This document shows, one piece after another, positions 11,789-24,387 of a stretch of 64,000 bases of DNA. Below the pieces are notes generated by a model, which worked only from the letters and a program-made list of their open reading frames with translations, was not told the origin of the DNA and did not search any database. Every line of letters starts with the position of its first letter. Positions within the stretch are counted from its first letter, which is position 1. The stretch comes from Pristionchus mayeri (lineage: Eukaryota; Nematoda; Chromadorea; Rhabditida; Neodiplogasteridae). The stretch is taken from assembly GCA_036245805.1 (NCBI GenBank), contig BTRK01000004.1:14694001-14758000 (forward strand), written 5' to 3'. Made by a program: the position numbers and the translations under genes.

Positions 11789-12317
11789 GGGTGTCCGGAA
11801 AGTTCGTATAATGCTTCGGAAAAAAGTCAGTTCGCGATCAAATGCAGTGTTTGCGCAATCTGTTTGTCAACAATGTATTGCATCATTCTGACGTTGAGTA
11901 GTGAGAGGATTTAATCAGTCTCCTAGTTGCTACATTGATTCTTGTGATGGACTCCCATCTCTACCTCCGAGCAGTTTTACTTCATTACTACCGTCTTGGC
12001 CGATCCGTGAAGGAGGCCCACTCTGCCCTGGCCCATTCGGAAGGAGCTGACGCCCCCTCCATACCCTTCTGCTATAAGTGGTTCTCCCGCTTCAAGAAAG
12101 GGGAGTTTGGTCTCGATGATCAACCCCGCTCTGGACGCCCTCCCTCCCTCGATCAGCCTCTAGTTCTCCGCATACTGAAGCGCAAGCACATGAGCAGTGT
12201 GTATGAGTTGAAGAAGGATACTGTTACTCCCAGATCAACGGTGTCCGATCTCTTTCATCGATCTGGGAAGAAGCCGAAACTCCCACAAGTGATTCCCCAT
12301 GACCTCTCCCCCGAACA
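11789..12317 (+). mobile_element. Mariner, 3'-truncated copy
   Basis: Starts with the inverted-repeat sequence gggtgtccggaaagttcgta preceded by TA. The transposase frame opens at 11935 and is identical to that at 17896 for about 127 codons. It then runs into the tandem-duplication junction at 12317, losing all three catalytic acidic residues and the right terminal repeat. It is inactive, and arose as the breakpoint of the segmental duplication rather than by transposition. Confidence 0.92.
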
Positions 12318-13733
12318 CGCACTGATATCTCCTCCTATGATGCGAGGAAGTAAGAGAGCTGTTAGCATAGTTATGTTTGAGGTGGTTACAACCATTAGGC
12401 TTTACTCTCATATTTATATTTTTTTAGGAGAAGAGACTACATAAGTAAGTATGTTATGTACATTGCTTGCGGAGCTTGTGTTGCTGCTAAACAATCTAAT
12501 TCAGCAGAGACAGCGAACTTTTGCACATTTTTTTCGCCGACTATCTCGGGTAATTGATCGATTTCGGAGAGAGATGTCGGGTAATTGATTGCTTTCTGAG
12601 AGAGTTCTCGGGTAATCTCATTCGTCGTTCACCGCTCGCGGGTAGCGGTCCAATGCCGAATTACCCGCCCCGAATTGCGCACTCTAGTGAGCACGTCATC
12701 ACTCGCATCGAGGTTCTCTGAACGAATCGCCATCCAAATAACTTTGATCGGTGCAATCATAAACGACATCTGACCAGAGGTTTCAAAATGTAGGTAATCG
12801 TCTCTTCAGTTTGGATAATATTTCTTAGAACTGTGAGAAAGCATAGAGAATGAGGAAGCAATTATCCGAATGTCGCATTGTACTTCCTCAGGTGTATGCT
12901 TAGTTAGGCAAGTGCCTCACCAATAGAGTTCGCGAAACGATGCCAAGGTTTGTAGAGTGTGTGAAATGAAGAGACGAAGAATTGCCAACTCTACTCACCA
13001 ACATTCCATAACGCGAGACCAATCATCGCCAGGAACTCATCCTCCGTCGGATAAACCAGCATGATCTGTTTCTTCATTTTAGTCGTGTAATGTACTAGTT
13101 ACGTTTCGGGGAGGGCACGAAACAGCGAAACAACTTGTTCCATAGTAATGATGTCATAGAGTACTATATTGAGAAGAGAGCCAATCTTACTTTAAATATA
13201 ATGTTACTTTGGTAAAACTGTTACATCAGTTGTCTTTATGATCATTCATGAGAACAGGTAACATTTTCAAAGAGTGGCTTTCCTTTACCTCTTTCTCTCG
13301 TTCTCTCTTTCTAAATGGAAGTGATGATTGCGCATTTCTTCTTTGTTTTCTTTCTCAGCATTCAAACACTCTTTCTACTCAATCCTCTCATCTAGCCTTT
13401 ACCATTTATGACAAAAATTTCCAGATGAATGAGTATACATTTAGCTAGTAGACCCCAATTTAAAATATTTTAATTTGTCATTATTCCTTCATGCTTCCTT
13501 TCTCACGTTGATATCTACTATTAAATTTAACGAGATCAAAATATTGCTCCACAAAAGATTTAACGAGATCAAAATATTGCTCCACAAAAGTAAGAAAACA
13601 ATGGGAAAGGGAGATGGACGAACTCTAAAATTCAGTAGCAGTATGAACATGTCATTCGATGACGCGGCGCTAAAATGGTTTTGTGCTCTTCCTGCCTATA
13701 AAATGAGGTGACTTATCAATGAGAACATGAGCG

Positions 13734-14655
13734 ATGTCTCGAATTCCCATCACCCTGCTCCTTATTCTCTCTGCAAGTGCTGTCTCCTACTGCGCGCCCA
13801 TCTCTCGCGCATCGCCGAGTGAGCCAAAGCATTCGACGGTTTTTTTCTTAAGTTGGGTCGTTAGATCTGATAGATGGCAAAGGCAAATTACTGATGGCTT
13901 GCTAGGGAAAAAAGTAGTAATCAACTGCAATTACTAATGCATGGAATCTAGTTTAAAATTAGATCGTGGTATCACATAGCCAAATTTGGGTTAGGGTTTC
14001 CACATAACCTCCTCAATAGGCGAGACAAATCATACGTGATGGGTAAATATTTTCCGAAAATTGTTCTGGCACAAAATGGACCCTTTTCCATCTTAGTCAC
14101 GCCTTAGTCATTGTGCCAGCAGCACATTCAGAAAAAAATTATGGTAATTCGTGAGTTCCCCCCCCCCCACCACGTGAAAAGATCTCTCATGAGGAGTTCT
14201 GTGGTATGATAAATCGTAACAACTAGTTCCCATCTACCGGCGTCATCTTGGATCATTTTTCCATTCAGGCTGTCCTCCATTGGGAGTTATGAGAGAGGAG
14301 GAGATTGTGGACATCCTCTTTCTGAAGCCCGGAAGATACTCGAATGCCATTGTAACGACGACCGAAGCCACGTGCACTACTACTTCTAGTAGTGTTCTTT
14401 GGATCGAGGTTTGCAAATTAATTTCGTTTTTTTTGTTTGCAATACACATAGTTAAAAAATCGTATGTTATTTCTCCTACGTGACATACAATCATTTTTGC
14501 AGGATTATACATATTCGCTGCCAAACGCAATTGGAGTTAAGAAGCTTGATTGCAAGAATGGAGACTGGTACGAAATCTCAATGGATGGAGGAGAGAGGAA
14601 GCTGGTGGATTCGATAGGATCTGACACAACGAGAATCTGCTGTAGCGCGGAGTAG
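13734..14655 (+). CDS. Small secreted protein, copy C
   Basis: Exons 13734-13851, 14269-14408 and 14503-14655 encode the same 136-residue predicted product as copy B. The signal peptide, CPPL exon-2 start and ICCSAE C-terminus are unchanged. It lies 5961 bp from copy B as part of the duplication unit. Family unrecognised. Confidence 0.62.
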
Positions 14656-15047
14656 CTCATGTTGTTCAGCATCGAAAACTACCCAGGAAATTTGTTTGGT
14701 TTATGGGTTCATATTTGTGATGTACCGATGCCTCGAAACGAGTAGTTGAATCTATTGCGAACGGTATCATATATTTTTGAGCTTATCTTATTCTAACGAT
14801 GTCAGATTGTATAATTGCTAAATATGGAATAAAGCAATGTGAATGTATTTTTATGTGAAATATATAATGAGCGCTGAATTAGCGCTGAGGTTGCGAACCC
14901 ATAATGCCTGCACTCCTCGCCATACTTTACTTATGTACATCACTGGATCACATCCTGAATTATGCAGAGGAAGAACAATTGTCAGGATGATTACAATACA
15001 TTGGAAATGAGTCCCAGATAGTCCTCGTGAATTCGTAGGTCACTTGT

Positions 15048-17616
15048 TTATTTCCGCTCGATTAGTCTTACAAAGAGTACGCCATCCTTGGGACCGTGGA
15101 GGACGTTGCCGTTCACTGTCTTGAGCTCCGTCTGAACGAAGAAAATTTCAAATACACCAAACACAGAAAATCAAGGGTCGCAACGTCGCCCAGGTTTTAA
15201 GGCATTATATTCGTGATTAGTTAAGCTGCAGCAATACTTCCCTCTCACAATCTCAGTTCTCCATTTATCCCGCGGATATATGTGCAAATATAGCGCTCAG
15301 TATGTGCAAATATAGCGCTCAACTTCAATATCGGGCTGTTGTAAATGTACATTATTTGCCATTGCTCAATGGCCATTTTCACGCACATGGTCCGGGTGTA
15401 ATTCAGTTACGAATCGTCTCGTCACTTCCGCCAGCACAGTCTTGAATTCCATCTCGGCAAAGCGCGCGCCGACGCAGTTGCGAGGCCCGATGCCAAACGG
15501 GAGATAGGTGGCAGACCATACTGCCTTGTTGTTATCGCCGAGGAATCTTCAAATTACAGACTTATAATTGAGCGCAATTTTACCCTTCATTCTGCCATTA
15601 AACATAAAGAAAATGTGTCTGATCATTTTTATTTGTCCCTCGATTCTTCGTGTTTCGCATGGAATCGCTAGGGAAGGCCTGGTCTTGCTCTGAACGTCGA
15701 TCTTGCTTGAACACAGAGGGCATGATGAACGTAAGACACTAGATGTACAAGAGCGAACCTCTCAGTGATGAACTCCCTCGGTCGCGGGTAGTGCTGCTCT
15801 TCCACATAACAGCATGCACGGGCACCATAACACTCACTCCCTCTGGCACTCGGATTCCACCTCCGATCGTCGTCTCCCTGCGCAACACTTATTGAATACT
15901 GAACGAAATGTTGATGCGCCAGTGATCTTCACCGAGCGTATGTCATTATTTTAAAGCAGGGCAGCGTGTTTACTTACTACAAAAAAAGCTATGAAAACGG
16001 TTTTTAGCAGATATGATGGCCAAAAAATGTAAATTCGGTACGTTCTGAACAATTCATTTCATTGCATAAGATAGAACTCAGATTTCGCTCGGAAAGGAAC
16101 TTTCGAAAAGTCGAATTCGGGTGTCGACACAACTCACTTTATCGTCGTCCGGTGAACGTGACCACGGGAGGGTAGACTCGCAGTGTCTCCGAGAAAAAGG
16201 CGTGCTGCAATACTCGCGATTCAGCTAATCAGTCAATTCGTAACTCTTAGCCCGGATGGATGCGATATGAGTTAATAGTATCGTTTGGTGCATGCTGAAT
16301 GGTGCAGAAAAGGGTAAGTATATATTTCAATTTAAACAATGCATCGACCATGTACGGCAACTTCATCACTCGCTCATAATCGATACTTTCGTTGTCCGCG
16401 AATGTTGAGGTAATTTCATCGTAGAGCGTCTGCTGCGCCTGAGGCATCTTTGAATTTGATTCGTTTAAACTATTTTGCAAATGTGGAAGCACAGTGCTAT
16501 TGGAACCGAAATAGTTACGTTGCGTAATAATACATTTTCAGCTACTCTCGGAATGTTATATCACGGGTATCACCAGCCAGTGGAGGTATGTGGGAACAAT
16601 TACCATTTAGTTAAAATATAATTATTTTGAATTTATAACAACACGATCCTTCAAGTTCGAGAATTGAAATCACGGGCCTGGAATAGGTTGGAGATCCAAT
16701 AATGCCAGAATGTGTTCATGATTGTGACATGCATAGAGAAAGATGGGCGATCATTTTATGGGAAAGTTAAATCGTGCGTTGGAAGCTCTCGAAATTGGCC
16801 ATAATGAAGCCTTGAAAATCGAATTTTTAAAAGTGCTGAAATTTCGTGTTCTTTCAACATCATTTAACTTATTTGATCGAGAAATGTTATAAATTGGTTC
16901 AACTGATGGATTGGAATGTCAAATCGGCGAGATGAGAATTTTTCGAAATCTGACATCGCTGGTTTTCAACATTCGGAGCTATGCAGCGGGCGTAAGCCAC
17001 CCTGAACTTGCATGTTTCAATTTTTTTCAATACGCGTATGGACTAATTCTTCCATAATCTGTAATAAAATTCACTGGGTTTATCCCTCACCGAGATGGTA
17101 TGATTTTATTTTTACTATAAATTTCAGTTTTTAGTTCACATTTTCTGAACATGAAGACATACGGCTTCACTTTCAACATAAAAGTTGTTCATCTCATTTT
17201 TCCGCATATTTTGAGCCCAATTCCACATCTCTAGCACATCTGGGAGCTAATCTGTGGCAGAGCCGGATGTAAAACCGGAAAATTCCTAAATGACGGTTCT
17301 GGGACCAATGACCTAGAAATTTCAAGAAGTTGGATCTTATGTATGCTGCAAACGTAATATGAAGTAGAACAAAAAATAAAAGTCGGAAATTGTTCCCGGG
17401 GGTCCCCGGGGGTGGTTTTTTCCTCCACTGACTCATGATACCTGTGATATATTTTCAGAAAGATTGGTGAGTTAAGCGCCGGATATGCTGCTCACTTCGG
17501 GGTGTTTGGCCAGCAGATAAGAAGCGTAGGCGAGTGCGGTGGACGTCGTTTCATAACCGGCGAGGAAGAATGCCCACGCATTAGATACGAGAATGTCCTG
17601 GTGCAGCGGCTGTTCC
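15048..17616 (-). pseudogene. Cytochrome P450 3' half, copy 2
   Basis: Copy of the 9087-11655 remnant with the same in-frame TAA after the K-helix exon and the same frameshift before EQHYPRPREF. The lesions therefore predate the duplication. The heme-loop exon lies at about 15387-15551 and the I-helix exon at about 17479-17616. Confidence 0.82.
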
Positions 17617-17749
17617 TGTAAGAACATGGCTTGTGATCTGATCAATATTTTGAAAATTTAAATAATTATTACATAATACATCTATGTAAAGTGAATGATA
17701 ATATTTCAATGGGAAACTGCTAATATTAGCTGGTTTTATGGTAATATTA

Positions 17750-18985
17750 GGGTGTCCGGAAAGTTCGTATAATGCTTCGGAAAAAAGTCAGTTCGCGATC
17801 AAATGCAGTGTTTGCGCAATCTGTTTGTCAACAATGTATTGCATCATTCTGACGTTGAGTAGTGAGAGGATTTAATCAGTCTCCTAGTTGCTACATTGAT
17901 TCTTGTGATGGACTCCCATCTCTACCTCCGAGCAGTTTTACTTCATTACTACCGTCTTGGCCGATCCGTGAAGGAGGCCCACTCTGCCCTGGCCCATTCG
18001 GAAGGAGCTGACGCCCCCTCCATACCCTTCTGCTATAAGTGGTTCTCCCGCTTCAAGAAAGGGGAGTTTGGTCTCGATGATCAACCCCGCTCTGGACGCC
18101 CTCCCTCCCTCGATCAGCCTCTAGTTCTCCGCATACTGAAGCGCAAGCACATGAGCAGTGTGTATGAGTTGAAGAAGGATACTGTTACTCCCAGATCAAC
18201 GGTGTCCGATCTCTTTCATCGATCTGGGAAGAAGCCGAAACTCCCACAAGTGATTCCCCATGACCTCTCCCCCGAACAGCTGAAAAATCGTGTTCATGTC
18301 TGTCGGGAATTACTCCATCGTAGATCCAATCTTCGATGGGTCAATTCCATCATCGCTACAGATGAGAAGTGGATCACGTACGATAACCCTGTGAGGAGAC
18401 TGCAATGGGTGGATGCAGATGAGAAGCCCACGCCCGTTCCGAAGAAGGAAGAGCACGGAAAGAAGGAACTCCTCTGCTTCTTCTTCTCAGTGCTCGGTCC
18501 CATCTACTGGGAGATCCTCGCCCCTGGCACCAGCATCAATGCCGACCTCTTCTCTGAACAACTGGAAGATGTCGCGATCAGAGTCCCTCCCAGACTCCTG
18601 AACCAGGGCAAAATTCTTCTTCTGATGGACAATGCTCGCCCACATCGAGCGAAGATGACCCAGAAGAAAATGGAAGAGCTAAAGATGGAGAGGATTCCCC
18701 ATCCACCGTATTCCCCGGATCTCTCCCCATGCGACTACCACTGCTTCCGCTCTCTCTCTGACTTCTGCAAAGGAAAGAAGTTTAAGAATCGAGATGAAGT
18801 TGTGAGGGCTTTCGTGAAATGGGCGGTCTCGAAGAAACCCGCATTCTGGAAGAGAGGAATCGAGACCCTGCCCAATCGCTGGAGGGAGGTAGTGAGAAAG
18901 AAGGGGGCATACATTGGTCACTGAGAATTGTAAAGCATTGAATAAAAAATAAAAACAAAAATTTATACGAACTTTCCGGACACCC
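17750..18985 (+). mobile_element. Mariner-family transposon, apparently full length
   Basis: A 1236-bp element with terminal inverted repeats gggtgtccggaaagttcgta / tacgaactttccggacaccc. TA precedes the left end (17748-17749). The right flank reads CA rather than TA, so the target duplication is not perfect. One uninterrupted transposase ORF lies between the repeats. It is inserted upstream of the P450 remnant. Confidence 0.92.
17896..18924 (+). CDS. Mariner transposase (DD34D)
   Basis: 342 residues, the usual mariner length, with no stops. The N-terminal half has helix-turn-helix DNA-binding character and the linker GLDDQPRSGRPPS. The catalytic core shows TDEKW, MDNARPH and SPDLSPCDYH. I count exactly 34 residues between the second and third aspartates, the mariner DD34D signature. 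The start at 17896 (MILVMD) has an alternative at the Met four codons later. It catalyses cut-and-paste transposition at TA sites and acts in the nucleus. All catalytic residues are present, so the protein could be active. Confidence 0.95.
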   Translation: MILVMDSHLYLRAVLLHYYRLGRSVKEAHSALAHSEGADAPSIPFCYKWFSRFKKGEFGLDDQPRSGRPPSLDQPLVLRILKRKHMSSVYELKKDTVTPRSTVSDLFHRSGKKPKLPQVIPHDLSPEQLKNRVHVCRELLHRRSNLRWVNSIIATDEKWITYDNPVRRLQWVDADEKPTPVPKKEEHGKKELLCFFFSVLGPIYWEILAPGTSINADLFSEQLEDVAIRVPPRLLNQGKILLLMDNARPHRAKMTQKKMEELKMERIPHPPYSPDLSPCDYHCFRSLSDFCKGKKFKNRDEVVRAFVKWAVSKKPAFWKRGIETLPNRWREVVRKKGAYIGH

Positions 18986-18989
18986 CAAT

Positions 18990-19880
18990 ACAATACAGCA
19001 ACTGAATCGATCCGTTCATCACAACGTTATCAGTGGCTAAAAAGGGAGTCGATGGAAAGCCAGTGGAGATCAATCATGTGAGATCAATCTCTATAGGAGT
19101 AGTGTAAAATTTCGGGGATATCGTAACTCCTTGGCCTACACTCTCCGGAGGAGATGTATCGTCCCCTGACGATACGGTCTATTCTCCCCTCTTCTCCCCC
19201 TTTACAATCGAAAATGTCAATGCCACTTTTACAGTTTAACAGATAATGGCACGTGATTAGGGCACGTGACGTATGCTGGCATTTTACAATGATGATTAGT
19301 GCGCAATTCGCCTTGTTGTGTCCGATTTTTTCAATTGCTTCCGCGTACACGCGACGAGAGTGCGGAAAGGACGAGTTCGAATGAGCACAAATATTATTAT
19401 ACAAACGAATGCATGCTCCAATTCCGAATTTTGGAGTCTTATAACATCGACGTCAGCCAACCAGTTAGTTTTCACCGTATTTCGTCTGGGTTGAACATCT
19501 AATTTGCATACAAGAGCGAATAATCTGAAAATTTCAGAAAAAGCTCAGTCTTCCGGAAGAGTTTTTGAATAAGAAGGAAGAATGTCAATATTTTGTTGAC
19601 CGTCCAAAGAAGAAGAGCGTTCCCAAATAGATTTCGGATCGATTGGAATCAAATGTTCCTATTTTTTTCGACTCATTTTTGTGATAAGACCGCACAAAGA
19701 TTTTGAAAAATCGCGAAATTGCTCTTAATTTTCGCAGTCTACACACGACGCTATACACGTTAGGCATATTGGCATGCATGCGGTAATGATTCATCAGATA
19801 ACCATACTGAATCAGGGTCAGTATCTTTAAAAGAACACGCGGAACTGTAATGATAGTCTTCCAGATAAGAAAATGTGATT
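18990..19880. other. Intergenic; possible stray exon
   Basis: A short plus-strand open stretch around 19033-19078 lies between a ttatcag acceptor and a gtgag donor and reads AKKGVDGKPVEINH. No partner exons are visible. Nothing else is recognisable in this stretch. Confidence 0.3.
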
Positions 19881-19884
19881 TATC

Positions 19885-21348
19885 TTAAAAAGTCGTAGTG
19901 GAGGAAAAAATGGGCTGATTTTGATACGGAATTACGGTGGAGTTTTTCTTCGTACTCGATCGTAATTTCCAATATGAAATAAAAGGTGCAGCGGTGATGA
20001 TCTTGTTCATGATAACCTGAAATTGCGATCCAAATTCCTCGTGGTAGGATGGGCTACCTCTCGATAGAAGCTGTTCTTCATCAAGAAAATGAGGGATAAC
20101 GGGATTGGAGTGGTTGTAAATATTGCCTGAAAATGAATATTTTAGTTTTTCAATATTCCTTGAAGCAATTATAAGATTTGCTACCAAAGATATGGGGCGA
20201 ACGAATGCAAAAACGCCGGTGTGAAATGGAAAAGCCATCGAGAACGACACCACGGCAAGTGGTAGAACGTAGAAGAAGAAGCTAACTTCAAGCTGTAATT
20301 TTGAAATAAATGTAATCAAACGCGCTTTTCGAACTTGCACGAGAAGTAAAATCATCGCGCGTCGTTGCAACCCAGCTGTTTTGTCAGAAGAGGTTTTCTG
20401 AAAATATTCGAAAATACTTTGATATAACACAAAATATTCAAACCTTAGCTTGGCTCAGAACGTATGCAGCATGAACTGAGAAGAAAATGACAGCGCAATG
20501 AATTGCGAAGTTTGAAACTGTCCCATAGTAGCATTCTGGGTAGGTTTTTTCGATAATGATCTTTAGCTCAGATAATGGTAACCTACCATAAATGAAATAT
20601 TCTGGGTCGCCCACGTCACCAAAAATTATGAATTGACCTCTACGCTCGCTCAGCCACGCAAATTCTGGCCGCTGAAAGATTTGAAAATTAACATGTATTA
20701 AATAATAAAATTTTGAAAATTTTGCTTAAAAATAACAATACCTGTTGAATCTCTTCACTTCTGATGCTAGGTGCTCCGAAAATGGCCATCCCGGCTAAGT
20801 TGAGCACGTGTGCAAAAATAAATGAGAGTATCATGAGGTGCTGAGAACTAAAAGAGAACTTAGTTACAACGTATTCTCAAAATATTCTTACGCTGTCGAG
20901 AAGCGAATTCGGGATTCTGTGATCGCTATCAAATCCTGGTGCATGCTAATTAGCAGATACAAGAATGGCGGATTTGGAAGAAGAATGGTTGCGATCACGA
21001 ATGTATGAAATTTTTGTATAGAATCTCTCTTTCTTTACACTTTTCTCACCAACACCACTTGTTGTGGAAGCCCGAGGCAGCAGAGAGGCCCGTCACAGTA
21101 GACTGCGGGATAGGGCACTAGAGGATAAGCTCGCACCAGCCAACTTACAGTAACCTCGCAAAACATCACAGTGACCTTAAAATATTGTAGGAAACATAAG
21201 ATATGGACGTCAGAAATGGTTCCGCACTTGAAAGGTGATGTATCCAACACGATTTCCCTTGCCGAGCCCGCCGGGATGACGATTGAGAATGTAGAGAACG
21301 AGAGGATTCAATACCGTAAAAGACAGAAACAGTGAGCAGAATTGAACC
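19885..21348 (-). CDS. Serpentine chemoreceptor (sri/srh-like)
   Basis: At least seven minus-strand exons give an ordered 7TM receptor of the nematode Str superfamily. The first seen (21348-21228) contains LNPLVLYILNRHPGG, with a polar run ending FQ. The next (about 21146-21050) has YPLVPYPAVYCDGPLC, typical of the sri/srh TM3 approach. Others follow at about 20950-20880, 20850-20751 (VLNLAGMAIFGAPS), 20672-20588 and 20535-20445 (TM5, SNFAIHCAVIFFSVHA). Then come the TM6 exon with SDKTAGLQRRAMILLLVQ and a last exon with TM6-7. Most exons have clear splice sites. The initiator Met is not secure and lies upstream of 21348. Such receptors sit in sensory cilia and sense chemicals. Family choice is by motif resemblance. 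Confidence 0.65.
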
Positions 21349-21399
21349 CTGAAACTTCGTTGCTTCCAAAAAAGTCTGCGAAATTTTCAAAAGGTGATT

Positions 21400-24380
21400 T
21401 CTGACTTATGGAGGAAATCAAGTGAGAAGTCACGCTCCCAGTGGAAGTTGAATGGCAATGCCGAATTAAGCGATTCATTGGACATCCTTACTTAGAAAGA
21501 GTTATCTACAATATAGTGTATGAACAATAGAGATAGAGTCCAGCAGAAGAAACGCGAATTTGATCTGTTCGCAAAGAAGTTTCGCTCGGCTAGCAAATGC
21601 GTAGACTACCGTGCGAATACTCTGAAAGATAACAATGTAGTGTGATAAGATCTGTGAGAATCGAGGAGCAGTATCACGCATCTCATGAGAGAATCGAGCT
21701 GAGCTAGGGAAAGTTAAATGAGTTCTTGACGATTTTGGCCACCCAGAAGCATGCCTGAGTGTTCATCGTATCCAAGAGAAACAAACAGCTCTCAATGTAA
21801 GAGATGCCGTTATTTGACCCTACATAGGGAGCTCCAAAATGAAGTGTGCACAAAAGGTCACGCAGGCACGCTTCAGGGTGGTGAAAACCGTCTAGAACTC
21901 ATTGTACGATTTCTCCTCCATTCCCAAGAATGGCGATTCTAGCTCGCTTCTCTCGTGAATGGCGTGATATCGTAATATGGATGCAAATTTCTAGTGAAAT
22001 CTGCTTGGAGAAGCGAAAATTCTGCCGCATGTAGCGGGAAGAATAGCATACAACTGGCTTACGGTAGCCGTTTGTATCATACAAATACTGTTTTCATGAA
22101 ACGGAATTCCTTCATAAATCAGGGATTATTCTGAATACAATTATCAATCCCTAAAAAAATGTTTAGTATAATACTTGCTAAAAAACGGACCTCTAGAGAA
22201 CGGGAAAGGGTCAGGGATGGTCATTATTTCAATAATTTTCAAACGATTTTTCTGAAATGCCAGTTCCGAGTGGTGATGCCGGGCACATATGGTATGGAAT
22301 GTTTTTGGAAAAGTTAAATCTCAGATTTCTGTTGTCAGCAAGGGATGCACCATGATTCTTGTCACGGCTTAGATGAAGATCTTGGAAATTTTCAAAGAAA
22401 TGTCAAGAAATATCATTGATGATGCATTGTTGATGTACAATGAGAATTACGCAACATGTTATTTGTTGTGAATTACAGTCATCAGCTCATTAAAATTTGA
22501 CAAAATTTTCAAAGAATAGGTCTTATTCCTGGTCCTTTGTCAAAGTCTAATTTGGCAGAATTTCCCATGAGATGATTTATGGGTGATTTATGTTCAAAGA
22601 AACACGATAATCGCATCCGTTCCAAAAACAGTGGAATTTCAGAGAAATAAAGGGATATAAATAACCAGAGTGAAGCAATGAAAAATATGAGCTGATAAAT
22701 TTTATATTCAGTATTTTATGAGGCCGATCATTCAAAATTGGCTTTCTAGTTGCGACTAACGCAATTTGGGCAACTGACAAAAACATGTATGCCTTCAAAT
22801 GGAAATTTGCAGCTAGCTCATACAGTATCCGATAGCGCTCCCATTATACTACAATGTTAGGATACATTCATCGATCCAACAGCCGTGCAAAGCAACAATT
22901 AATAACTGCATGAAGAAAGAATCAGAAAAAATGATTGTTTAACTGTAGAGACAGCTCTGCCGCTGAACGAGGTAATCATTGGGTAGTTACCGAACTTGGC
23001 AAGCACTTCACCAATCTCTTCTGAAGATAATTAGCAACATTTTCGAAACCGTAAACGAAATTGACAGAAATGATTAGGGTTCATAGCTTCAGGTCGATGA
23101 TGCTGTTAGTGAAAAAAAAAACAAAAAACTTCATAGTCAATGCATCATGAGTGTATACATTTGTACGATTTATCCATAGCGAAAACGATGATGGAAGTTC
23201 CATAACCCGTCGCTGATACAAATTCATAGGCAAACGCCGGTCCGTCTTAAAGGAGGAGTAAAGGCAAACGCGCTCCCGGTTGAAATATGTTTCAATTAGA
23301 GGAGAACTCTCTTCAAGTCGAGTGCTCTCTCGCTCGTTGCCTGAGCTTTCCCTGATTTGGCTCCCCGCCAACTACCGATAGCTCTGATCGTAATGGAGAT
23401 ATCAATGTGAAAATTTCGGAGCTTCTTATCGTTGTGGAGATCTAGGCCGTGCATATGAAAGCTTCAAAAATTGAATTTTTCCTTTGCTCCTCCTTTAACT
23501 CAGGGAAGAATCGACGCTCAGAGAAGTTCGGTATTCGTATGCAGCGGCTGCCGCATATTACATAGAGCCTGAACATAATTATGCTTTAGTATTATATTTT
23601 TCAAAGTCCCTGTCAACGCAGCCCAGTCAACATCATTTTCAGAACATATCACATGAGTCAAATAAAATAATTGTGTCTTCAGTACACATTGGATGTTGGT
23701 TCATGAGAAATAGGGAGAGCTTACTACTTTCACAGAACACTTCCTGCTCAACAACCATTCCCACGCAATAGTTACAAATTGTTTCCTGTAATGCGTATGT
23801 GTGATTGATTGTTTATGGGCTCACAATTATAAGAACAAAAGCTTTCTTAAATAATTATGTTTTTGCTTATGACAATGCAAAGATCGAGACAATGTAAAAC
23901 ACAGTATCGCACTACTTCTTGCCGAAGTCATTTCCACGAAAAAATGCCTATGAATCAGATTCATCAGATTCATCCCTTTGAGAGAAACGTTGAATACACA
24001 AGTACTAGAAATTTTTCGTATTTTTGTGTGAATAGTACTGCTTGCAATGTTCCACTTTTTCATTAACATCATTTCCGAGATTCGCGCTGCTATGCGTTGT
24101 GTTTAGTTAACAAAAATATGTGAGAAGAGTTATCGTTCGAATAATACTGCTTTTCTCAATTTTTTCAAGGGAAAGTGCATCATCCATTCTCGCAATTGCA
24201 CAATGCACCATCTCAGTGCACCATTTCACGCAATTCAATGAATATGTGTATTTCTGACGCTGACAAGTCTCATAAATAATTTATAATTATCACCTGCCCG
24301 ATTATCGCAAGCAATAATTTATCACGGCTGCTTCTGGTATTATAGCTGGTGCCATTCCCTCCTATCGAGGAAAACGTAAT
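21400..24380. other. Long intergenic stretch, no confident gene
   Basis: Minus-strand 21480-21640 has an exon-like open block after a tttcag acceptor (KLLCEQIKFAFLLLDSI) that may be the start of another receptor, but nothing joins it. The rest is AT-rich with short random frames. Confidence 0.35.
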
Positions 24381-24387
24381 GCGGTAA

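Larger units (their letters stand above)
6358..12317. repeat. Tandem duplication, unit 1 (5961-bp period)
   Basis: Every feature recurs exactly 5961 bp downstream. The unit begins at gcactgatatctcc (6358, repeated at 12319) and ends inside the mariner transposase. At 12316-12318 the transposase sequence ...cccccgaaca jumps to the start of the next unit with at most one extra base. The only difference I noticed between units is one base (ctcgaTacg at 8776 versus ctcgaAacg in unit 2). The unit holds secreted gene B, a P450 remnant and a truncated mariner. Confidence 0.93.
12319..18278. repeat. Tandem duplication, unit 2
   Basis: Second unit of the 5961-bp duplication. Homology to unit 1 ends at about 18278 inside the mariner transposase, which here continues intact. 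Near-identity implies a very recent event, segregating variation, or an assembly duplication. Confidence 0.93.

Noticed and set aside
23081..23371. 96-codon minus-strand frame as a gene
   Set aside because: Charged low-complexity composition, no splice partners, no signal peptide or domain.
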